Below the pieces are notes generated by a model that saw only the letters and a program-made list of their open reading frames with translations, searched no databases and had not been told where the DNA came from. Shown here in pieces: positions 1 to 4,428 of a DNA stretch of 7,015 nt. The stretch comes from Ruminococcaceae bacterium UBA6842. GTDB lineage: Bacteria; Bacillota; Clostridia; Oscillospirales; Acutalibacteraceae. The position numbers were made by a program, and so were the translations under genes. Location of the stretch: assembly GCA_002451855.1 (NCBI GenBank), contig DKDS01000103.1, positions 1 to 7,015 on the forward strand, in the 5' to 3' direction. Every line of letters begins with the position of its first letter. Within the stretch, counting starts at the first letter, position 1.

Positions 1-175
1 ACTTGTTGAGACTTTGCAATTCGTATTCCTGACGGGTTCGAGCGATATTGACGATGTGATACTCAACACGGGCGGCGCAATGCTTATGTACGGACTTTTA
101 AAAATAAAGGCGGTAGGCAAGGCCGTAAACAGGCTTACCTTCGGTCTTTGGGAGGAAAACAATGGACAGGCTTAA
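1..175 (+). CDS. VanZ-like membrane protein, C-terminal fragment (5' end outside window)
   Basis: An open frame read from base 2 enters from the left edge and stops at TAA 173-175, giving 57 visible residues. The segment LVETLQF...SSDIDDVILNTGGAML.YGLL matches the C-terminal signature of the VanZ-like family: a Glu-x-x-Gln pair at a helix start, an Asp-Ile-Asp-Asp loop, then a hydrophobic helix opening with Asn-Thr-x-Gly-Ala. VanZ-family proteins are small multi-spanning membrane proteins; the founding member modestly raises teicoplanin resistance, but most chromosomal homologues have no known role. The last roughly 20 residues are a soluble tail ending in GLWEENNGQA. The stop lies 14 bases inside ispE, and the ispE ribosome binding site is within this gene, so the two are probably co-transcribed. 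The family call rests only on the C-terminus. The N-terminal helices and start are not visible. Confidence 0.72.
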   Translation, partial: LVETLQFVFLTGSSDIDDVILNTGGAMLMYGLLKIKAVGKAVNRLTFGLWEENNGQA

Positions 176-1001
176 GATTACCGCCTGCGCTAAAATCAAT
201 TTGGCTCTCTCGGTTATCGGAAGAAGACCTGACGGCTACCATGAGCTTGATACCGTAATGCAGAGTGTTGATTTAAGCGATACGGTGTATATTGAAAAGG
301 GTGCGGAAATTAAAATTGACGGCACTCCCTTTGCACAGGAAAAAAGCATTGAATACAAGGCGGCGAAGCTGTTTTCCGAAACGGTCGAGACAGGCGGAGC
401 TTACATAAGAACAGAAAAGCGGATACCGATTGCCGCGGGGCTCGGCGGCGGCAGCGCGGACGCCGCTGCGGTTCTTGTCGGTATGAACAGGCTTTACGGC
501 GCAGGGCTTACCGAAAAGGAGCTTTGCTCACTGGCTGTAAAGCTCGGTGCGGATGTGCCGTTTTTAATATCGGGCGGAACGGCAAGGGCAAAGGGAATAG
601 GCGAAAGGCTTACAAGGCTTAAGGCGATGCCTAAGATTTATTTTGTTATAATAAAGGCAGACGGAAAGCCCTCTACGGGCGAGATGTTTTCAAGGCTTGA
701 TAATACCGATTATATAAAGCCTGACATAGAAAAAACGGTCAAAGCGATAGAAAGCGGCAACACGGATATGCTTTTAAGCGCTCTTTCCAATTCGTTCGAA
801 ATACTTTGGAAAAATTCGGATATTTTAAAGACCGTTAACGCTCTCGGTGCGGACGCCGCAGGCCTTTCGGGCAGCGGACCGGCAAGATTTGCGGTGTTTA
901 AAGAAAAGACAGCCGCAAAGAGGGCAAAGGAGATACTGTCAAGCAAAGGCATAGCCGCCTATCTTTGCGAGCCGACCGAAAAATCCTTAATAATTGAATA
1001 A
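162..1001 (+). CDS. ispE: 4-diphosphocytidyl-2-C-methyl-D-erythritol kinase
   Basis: This cytosolic GHMP-family kinase phosphorylates the 2-hydroxyl of CDP-methylerythritol with ATP, the fourth step of the MEP (non-mevalonate) route to IPP and DMAPP. All family landmarks are present in 279 residues, the usual length. The N-terminal AKINLALSVIGRRPDGYHEL contains the likely catalytic Lys11 and the substrate-binding DGYH (24-27). The glycine-rich ATP loop GLGGGSADAA is at 93-102. LGADVPFLISGG (128-139) carries the catalytic Asp131. The C-terminal GHMP motif SGSGPARFAVF is at 236-246, with Ala where Thr, Ser or Val is often seen. The ATG at 162 has a strong SD (GGAGG, 151-155) six bases upstream, and homology begins at residue 5. 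The start overlaps the end of the VanZ-like gene by 14 bases. An isoprenoid supply gene feeds undecaprenyl-phosphate and quinone synthesis. The assignment is firm. Confidence 0.97.
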   Translation: MDRLKITACAKINLALSVIGRRPDGYHELDTVMQSVDLSDTVYIEKGAEIKIDGTPFAQEKSIEYKAAKLFSETVETGGAYIRTEKRIPIAAGLGGGSADAAAVLVGMNRLYGAGLTEKELCSLAVKLGADVPFLISGGTARAKGIGERLTRLKAMPKIYFVIIKADGKPSTGEMFSRLDNTDYIKPDIEKTVKAIESGNTDMLLSALSNSFEILWKNSDILKTVNALGADAAGLSGSGPARFAVFKEKTAAKRAKEILSSKGIAAYLCEPTEKSLIIE

Positions 1002-1024
1002 AACGAAAAGCTCCCGTCAATATT
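996..1024 (+). promoter_or_regulatory. Possible sigma-F promoter for spoIIR (tentative)
   Basis: spoIIR is transcribed by forespore sigma-F in Bacillus subtilis, so I looked for the pattern G-Y-W-T-A, 15 bases, G-G-N-R-A-N-A-N-T. GAATA at 996-1000, exactly 15 bases, then GTCAATATT at 1016-1024 matches most key positions: G..TA upstream; G1, A4, A5, A7 and T9 downstream. Mismatches are A for Y in the -35 and T for the second G in the -10. The start site would fall near 1030-1032, giving a leader of about 24 bases that keeps the SD at 1040-1046. The -35 overlaps the last codons of ispE. The match is imperfect and could be chance in AT-rich DNA. I saw no better sigma-F or sigma-A candidate in this gap. 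Confidence 0.3.
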
Positions 1025-1054
1025 CTTTACAAAAGAAATAAAGGAGCTTTTGTT
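1002..1054 (+). promoter_or_regulatory. Inverted repeat enclosing the spoIIR ribosome binding site
   Basis: AAAAGCTCC (1006-1014) is a perfect reverse complement of GGAGCTTTT (1043-1051). Adding AAC at 1002-1004 with GTT at 1052-1054 extends the stem to 12 pairs with one bulged G (1005). The 28-base loop contains a smaller stem, TTCTTT (1023-1028) with AAAGAA (1032-1037). The right arm contains the GGAG core of the spoIIR SD (AAAGGAG, 1040-1046), so an RNA reading through from ispE would mask that site. The A-rich left and T-rich right flanks also resemble a bidirectional terminator, but the loop is long and the T run is only four bases. Masking of ribosome access is therefore the better reading, with partial termination possible. 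Confidence 0.55.
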
Positions 1055-1678
1055 ATGCTTAATAAAAAAATTTCACGCCGCGCGGCGGAGCTGTCACTGC
1101 TTTTCGGACTTATGTGCGCCGTATTTCTTTCGATGGCTCATTTTGACGCCGCCTGCGACGATTTAAGAGGGAATGTTCTGCGGTTACATATAATCGCAAA
1201 TTCGGACAGCGAGAAGGATCAGGCGGTTAAGCTTGCGGTAAGGGACAGAATATTAAAGGAGACCTCCGAAATATTCGCCGACGGGACAAGCCTTGCCGAG
1301 GCTGAAAGGCTTGCTTGCCAAAGCTTAGATAAAATTACCGCCTGCGCAAATTCGGTGCTTTCGGAAAACGGGTTCGGATATACCGCGTCGGCAGAGGTGG
1401 GAAACAGCTATTTTGAAACAAGGGAATACGATACATTTACGCTTCCTGCCGGTAATTACCGCTCGCTTATAGTAAGGCTCGGAAACGGAGAAGGTAAAAA
1501 TTGGTGGTGCGTTATCTTCCCTGCGGTATGCTTGCCTGCGGCGGCTCCCGACGCCGAGCTTTCCGACAGCACGACCGAAACGGGGGCTATGATAGCGGAG
1601 CATCCGAAGAAATATATAGCAAAATTTAAGGCGGTTGAAATATACGAGGATTTCAAGAAATTTATTTCCCGAAAATAA
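1055..1678 (+). CDS. spoIIR: Stage II sporulation protein R (activator of pro-sigma-E processing)
   Basis: SpoIIR is made in the forespore, exported to the intermembrane space and triggers the mother-cell protease SpoIIGA to cleave pro-sigma-E, linking the two compartments' programmes. This 207-residue protein has a hydrophobic segment at about 11-29 after a basic start (KKISRR), consistent with a signal peptide or signal anchor. The family core follows: VLRLHIIANSDSEKDQAVKLAVRD (41-64); the middle motif around GFGYTASAEVGNSYFETREY (106-125); LPAGNYRSLIVRLGNGEG (130-147); and the diagnostic KNWWCVIFPAVC (148-159). B. subtilis SpoIIR is of similar size. ATG 1055 is preceded by AAAGGAG at 1040-1046, eight bases away, inside an inverted repeat. 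The gene sits 53 bases after ispE and ends just before the rpmE promoter. The call is firm and marks the organism, or its recent ancestor, as a spore former. Confidence 0.95.
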   Translation: MLNKKISRRAAELSLLFGLMCAVFLSMAHFDAACDDLRGNVLRLHIIANSDSEKDQAVKLAVRDRILKETSEIFADGTSLAEAERLACQSLDKITACANSVLSENGFGYTASAEVGNSYFETREYDTFTLPAGNYRSLIVRLGNGEGKNWWCVIFPAVCLPAAAPDAELSDSTTETGAMIAEHPKKYIAKFKAVEIYEDFKKFISRK

Positions 1679-1683
1679 AATGC

Positions 1684-1712
1684 TTGCATTTTGTCAAAAG
1701 ATGTGTTATACT
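1684..1712 (+). promoter_or_regulatory. Sigma-A promoter of rpmE (extended -10)
   Basis: TATACT at 1707-1712 has TG at 1704-1705, making a textbook extended -10 (TGnTATACT). TTGCAT at 1684-1689 lies 17 bases upstream as a partial -35 (TTG conserved). The first promoter base is six bases after the spoIIR stop codon. The start site would be near 1719, giving a leader of about 28 bases that contains the rpmE SD. This makes rpmE independent of spoIIR, as expected for a ribosomal gene beside a sporulation gene. Confidence 0.75.
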
Positions 1713-1731
1713 CCATATGTTATCGAGTTTG

Positions 1732-1740
1732 AAAGGGGTG
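1732..1740 (+). promoter_or_regulatory. rpmE ribosome binding site (fixes start at 1747)
   Basis: AAAGGGGTG resembles the consensus AAAGGAGGTG and ends six bases before ATG 1747. The same frame stays open back to an ATG at 1684, but that codon lies inside the -35/-10 region, has no SD and would add 21 residues absent from L31 proteins. The start is therefore 1747. Confidence 0.85.
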
Positions 1741-1746
1741 ACGACG

Positions 1747-1947
1747 ATGAAGGAAGGTATTCATCCGCAGTATGAAAAGGTTACTATAAAATGCGCTTGC
1801 GGTGCGGAGTTCGAGACACGCTCAACTAAAAAAGATATCCGTTTGGATATTTGTTCTAAATGTCATCCGTTTTTTACCGGTAAGCAGAAGTTGGTAGACA
1901 CCGGCGGCCGTGTTGACAGATTTAAAAAGCGTTTCAATATGGATTAA
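1747..1947 (+). CDS. rpmE: 50S ribosomal protein L31, zinc-binding type
   Basis: L31 bridges the head of the small subunit and the central protuberance of the large subunit. The 66 residues begin MKEGIHPQYEKVTIKCACG and carry Cys16, Cys18, Cys36 and Cys39 (C-x-C, then C-x-x-C), the zinc-site pattern of the 'C+' class. The conserved C-terminal half has HPFFTGKQKLVDTGGRVDRF. Length and cysteine spacing match Bacillus RpmE. In many Firmicutes this zinc form is exchanged for a cysteine-free paralogue (YtiA/RpmE2) under zinc starvation; no paralogue or Zur-like site is visible here. The gene has its own promoter and intrinsic terminator, so it is a single-gene unit between spoIIR and yigZ. Confidence 0.97.
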   Translation: MKEGIHPQYEKVTIKCACGAEFETRSTKKDIRLDICSKCHPFFTGKQKLVDTGGRVDRFKKRFNMD

Positions 1948-1961
1948 TCATAACCTTTTAC

Positions 1962-1997
1962 TCCGCAGTCCGTTACAGTCGGGCTGCGGATTTTTTT
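1962..1997 (+). terminator. Intrinsic terminator of rpmE
   Basis: TCCGCAG (1962-1968) pairs perfectly with CTGCGGA (1984-1990). The stem extends inward through T-G, C-G and C-G (1969-1971 with 1981-1983), closing a nine-base loop at 1972-1980. Seven T residues follow at 1991-1997. It begins 14 bases after the rpmE stop codon. It is strong and well formed, and should separate rpmE from the downstream pair. Confidence 0.92.
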
Positions 1998-2000
1998 AAT
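1972..2000 (+). promoter_or_regulatory. Possible promoter embedded in the rpmE terminator
   Basis: Only 20 bases separate the T-tract from the yigZ start, so any local promoter must overlap the terminator. GTTACA at 1972-1977 (in the hairpin loop, four of six matches to TTGACA) is exactly 17 bases from TTTAAT at 1995-2000 (five of six to TATAAT, in the T-tract). Transcription would start near 2006-2008, about 11 bases before the GTG. The alternative is that the pair depends on read-through from rpmE or an internal promoter further upstream. Confidence 0.25.
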
Positions 2001-2008
2001 TTTGTTTT

Positions 2009-2016
2009 AAAGGGAG
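2009..2016 (+). promoter_or_regulatory. Unusually close ribosome binding site of the YigZ-family gene
   Basis: AAAGGGAG is SD-like, but its GGAG core (2013-2016) ends one base before GTG 2018; counting only AAAGG (2009-2013) leaves four bases. Usual spacing is about 5-9. No other ATG, GTG or TTG in frame exists between the upstream stop (1997-1999) and the conserved EKRSRF motif. The GTG is therefore the only conventional start, and initiation is probably weak. Confidence 0.5.
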
Positions 2017-2017
2017 A

Positions 2018-2665
2018 GTGGAGCAAACGGCAGAATATGTAACGGTAACGGGAGAATCTTCCGCAGAGTACAGCGAAAAGCGTTCGCGCTTTATAGCGGT
2101 GCTCACACACTGTGAGACCGAGGAGGAGGCCGCCTGCTTTATAAACAAAATTCGCGGTGAAAACAGGGACGCCAGACACAATTGCTATGCATATTCCGTT
2201 TGCGGCGGTGCGGTAAAGCGTTTTTCGGACGACGGCGAGCCGCACGGCACCGCGGGCAAGCCGATGCTTGACATTATCGACGGTGAGGATATAAAGGATG
2301 TCTGCGCGGTGGTTACAAGGTATTTCGGCGGCGTTTTGCTCGGCACGGGCGGACTTGTACGGGCATATTCGAAAGCTCTCAAGGACGCGCTCTCGGCGGC
2401 AAAGAGGGCTGTAATGCTGCCTTGTACGGTTTTTTCCTGCACCTGCTCATATGCTGAAACGGAAAGCCTGAACCGATTGATAAGGGCAAACGGAGGCACG
2501 GTGACGGACAGTAAGTACGGGGAGTTTGTGGATATTTGCTTCTTTTTGCCCGATGATAAAAAGGACGGCTTTCTTAAAAGTCTTCGTGAGGATTTTTGCG
2601 CAAGGCTTACCGCAGCCGAAATAGGACAAAAAAGCATTGCGGCAGAGGTTGGTGCAGAAATATGA
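2018..2665 (+). CDS. YigZ/YvyE family protein (IMPACT N-terminal fold, DUF1949 C-terminus)
   Basis: The 215-residue protein belongs to the bacterial branch of the IMPACT/YIH1 family (UPF0029). N-terminal landmarks are EKRSRFIA (20-27), DARHNCYAY (51-59), FSDDGEPHGTAGKPML (69-84), VVTRYFGGVLLGTGGLVRAYSKAL (98-121). The C-terminal part from about 138 (CTCSYAETESLNRLIRANGG...) fits the ferredoxin-like DUF1949 domain. E. coli YigZ and B. subtilis YvyE are about the same length. The eukaryotic relatives control Gcn2 signalling, and the bacterial function is not settled; a nucleic-acid or ribosome-related role has been proposed. The start is GTG 2018, with an SD lying too close. The stop TGA overlaps the next ATG in an ATGA (2662-2665), indicating translational coupling to the SanA-like gene. 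Family assignment is sure; function is unknown. Confidence 0.93.
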   Translation: MEQTAEYVTVTGESSAEYSEKRSRFIAVLTHCETEEEAACFINKIRGENRDARHNCYAYSVCGGAVKRFSDDGEPHGTAGKPMLDIIDGEDIKDVCAVVTRYFGGVLLGTGGLVRAYSKALKDALSAAKRAVMLPCTVFSCTCSYAETESLNRLIRANGGTVTDSKYGEFVDICFFLPDDKKDGFLKSLREDFCARLTAAEIGQKSIAAEVGAEI

Positions 2666-3333
2666 AAAGGATATTCGGAAATACAGTAAAGGTATTCCTT
2701 ACAGCGGCGGCGGTGCTTATTGCCGCGGCGATTTTAATAAATTTTTACATTGTAAGAAAAACAAAGAGCGGTATTTCGGGAACCGAGGATTTAAAAACGG
2801 ACAATGCCGACTGTATACTTATTTTAGGTGCGGGGGTGAAGAACGGAAAGCCTACCCCGATGCTTCGTGACAGACTGCTTACGGGAATTGAGCTTTACGA
2901 AAAGGGAGCGGCGAAAAAAATAATTATGAGCGGCGACCACGGCAGCTCCGATTATGACGAAGTAAATATAATGAGACTGTTTGCTGTGGAAAGAGGTATC
3001 CCCGAAGAGGATATATTTATGGACCACGCAGGATTTTCAACCTATGACAGCGTGTACCGCGCAAAAAAGGTGTTCGAGGCGAATAATATTATAATCGTCA
3101 GCCAGAAATACCACCTTTACAGAGCATTATATATTTCCGAAAAGCTCGGAGTTAAGGCGTGCGGAGTGTCCGCAAACCTAAATAAATACGGCGGTCAGCT
3201 TAAAAGAGAAATAAGGGAAATTCTTGCAAGAGATAAGGACTTTTTTAAGTGCGTAACAAAGCCTGAGCCTGCGTTTTTGGGCGATAAAATCCCCGTTTCG
3301 GGCGACGGAAGAGCGACAAAAGACGGATTTTAA
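2662..3333 (+). CDS. SanA/YdcF-type DUF218 membrane-anchored protein
   Basis: The 223-residue protein has a short basic N-terminus, one membrane segment at about 8-30 (VKVFLTAAAVLIAAAILINF), and a DUF218 (ElyC/SanA/YdcF) domain predicted outside the membrane. Visible motifs are ADCILILGAGVKNGKPTPML (49-68) with R69/R71 after it, IIMSGDHG (87-94), YDEVNIM (98-104), AGFSTYDSVYRA (123-134), VSQKYHLYRALYI (146-158) and PEPAFLGDKIP (201-211). These match the SanA subgroup, whose E. coli member is about this length and affects vancomycin permeability at high temperature; ElyC affects envelope and lipid-carrier metabolism. The biochemical activity is unknown. ATG 2662 lies in the ATGA overlap with the preceding gene and has only a weak, distant purine stretch (AGAGG, 2644-2648), so it likely relies on coupling. 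An in-frame TTG at 2596 was rejected, because it would add a basic, non-family extension inside yigZ. Confidence 0.9.
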   Translation: MKRIFGNTVKVFLTAAAVLIAAAILINFYIVRKTKSGISGTEDLKTDNADCILILGAGVKNGKPTPMLRDRLLTGIELYEKGAAKKIIMSGDHGSSDYDEVNIMRLFAVERGIPEEDIFMDHAGFSTYDSVYRAKKVFEANNIIIVSQKYHLYRALYISEKLGVKACGVSANLNKYGGQLKREIREILARDKDFFKCVTKPEPAFLGDKIPVSGDGRATKDGF

Positions 3334-3372
3334 CAGAAAATTTAAAAAAATAGAGGTTTTCGTGCATTTTTG

Positions 3373-3383
3373 TATAATATAAT
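3373..3383 (+). promoter_or_regulatory. -10 region(s) of the dgt-dnaG-rpoD operon
   Basis: Two perfect TATAAT hexamers overlap by one base (3373-3378 and 3378-3383) in the 79-base gap after the SanA-like gene. TG directly precedes the first hexamer (3371-3372), but without the usual spacer base of an extended -10. No good TTGACA lies 16-18 bases upstream (the region around 3350-3360 is ATAGAGGTTTT), so the -35 is weak or the promoter is helped by a factor. The start site would be near 3385-3390, with a leader of about 25 bases. I see no terminator for the upstream pair, so read-through is also possible. Confidence 0.6.
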
Positions 3384-3400
3384 AATTGAGAGGGATGAAC

Positions 3401-3408
3401 GGAGGGGG
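3401..3408 (+). promoter_or_regulatory. dgt ribosome binding site (fixes start at 3413)
   Basis: GGAGGGGG ends four bases before ATG 3413, and the GGAGG core (3401-3405) is seven bases away. The frame is open back to TTG 3386 and ATG 3395, but these lack an SD and would encode a glycine-rich stretch that is simply the translated SD region. The start is therefore 3413. Confidence 0.85.
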
Positions 3409-3412
3409 AAAT

Positions 3413-4408
3413 ATGAATCCGAGAGAAGTAAGCGAAAACAACGAAAGGCTTATTTTATGTGAAAGAGCGGCGTTTTGTACAGAGACTAAGGGCCGCCGTG
3501 TGTATGAGGACGAGAGCGAGCTTCGTACCTGCTATCAGCGCGACCGCGACAGAATAATACACTGCAAGGCATTCAGACGCTTAAAGCATAAAACACAGGT
3601 ATTTCTTTCCCCCGAATCGGACCATTACAGAACAAGGCTTACCCATACGCTTGAGGTGGCCCAGATAGCGAGAACCATAGCGAGAGCGTTAAGACTTAAC
3701 GAGGATCTCACCGAAGCCGTAGCTTTAGGGCACGATTTGGGGCATACTCCGTTCGGTCACGCGGGCGAAAGGGCGCTGCAAGAGCTTACAAATGTGGGCT
3801 TTACGCATTATGAGCAGAGCGTCAGGGTATGCGATAAGCTTGAAAAGGACGGAAAGGGTCTTAACCTTACCTTCGAGGTGCTTGACGGAATACTCCATCA
3901 CACCTGCGGCAAGGAAGCACATACGCTTGAGGGCAGAATAGTCCGCACGGCGGACAGGGTTGCGTACATAAATCACGATATAGACGACGCTGTAAGAGCA
4001 GGGGTAATATCGGAAAGCGATATACCGAGCGATATAGTAAAGGCTTTAGGCTCCACGAAAAGTCAGCGGATAAACACCCTTGTGACCTCCATTGTAAAGA
4101 ACAGTAAGGACACTGTTATGATGGACAGCGAAACCGAAAGGTATTATGACGAGCTGCATGAATTTCTTTTTGAGAGCGTTTATAAAAATCCCGTCGCAAA
4201 ATCCGAGGAAACAAAGGTCAAGGGCATAGTAGAGGGATTGTTCGTATATTACAATAAAAATCCCGATAAAATGTCTCCGGAGTATCTGAGGATTGCCGAA
4301 AGAGAGGGCAAAGAGCGCGCTATCACTGATTATATAGCCGGAATGACCGACCACTACGCCGTGACGGCGTATTCGGATATTTACATACCGAAAGCGTGGT
4401 CTATTTAG
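3413..4408 (+). CDS. dgt: dGTPase-like deoxynucleotide triphosphohydrolase (HD superfamily)
   Basis: dGTPase-family enzymes cleave dNTPs to the nucleoside and inorganic triphosphate, trimming dNTP pools. The 331 residues carry the family signature AFRRLKHKTQVF (53-64) followed by the HD metal site: His78 in THTLEVAQIAR, His107-Asp108 in GHDLGHTPFGHAGE, and Asp181 in RTADRVAYINHDIDDA. The C-terminus ITDYIAGMTDHYAVTAYSDIY...PKAW (304-328) is also typical. The length fits the shorter, type 2 class (about 330-340) rather than the about 500-residue E. coli Dgt, and substrate range in this class is often broader than dGTP. It has its own -10 region and a strong SD, and is 20 bases upstream of dnaG, so it leads the dgt-dnaG-rpoD operon. 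Family assignment is firm; exact substrate preference is inference. Confidence 0.92.
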   Translation: MNPREVSENNERLILCERAAFCTETKGRRVYEDESELRTCYQRDRDRIIHCKAFRRLKHKTQVFLSPESDHYRTRLTHTLEVAQIARTIARALRLNEDLTEAVALGHDLGHTPFGHAGERALQELTNVGFTHYEQSVRVCDKLEKDGKGLNLTFEVLDGILHHTCGKEAHTLEGRIVRTADRVAYINHDIDDAVRAGVISESDIPSDIVKALGSTKSQRINTLVTSIVKNSKDTVMMDSETERYYDELHEFLFESVYKNPVAKSEETKVKGIVEGLFVYYNKNPDKMSPEYLRIAEREGKERAITDYIAGMTDHYAVTAYSDIYIPKAWSI

Positions 4409-4428
4409 TTTGAAAAGGGGGCGGTTTT

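Noticed and set aside
1002..1054. A classic terminator for ispE
   Set aside because: The loop is 28 bases and the T run is four bases, and the right arm is the spoIIR SD. Partial termination is possible, but SD masking explains the position better.
1691..1696. TTGTCA as the -35 of the rpmE promoter
   Set aside because: It is a better match to TTGACA than TTGCAT at 1684, but is only 10 bases from TATACT, too short for sigma-A.
1684..1746. Upstream ATG extending rpmE by 21 residues
   Set aside because: The codon lies within the promoter, has no SD, and L31 proteins begin at MK.GIHP; start 1747 is clearly right.
2185..2637. A 150-codon open frame on the minus strand
   Set aside because: It lies wholly opposite the well-supported YigZ-family gene, shows no recognisable motif and no good SD, and its serine/proline-rich make-up is what complementing that gene's codons would produce.
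2637..2870. A 77-codon plus-strand frame across the yigZ-sanA junction
   Set aside because: It is out of frame with both genes, has no motif, and both overlapping genes are strongly supported.
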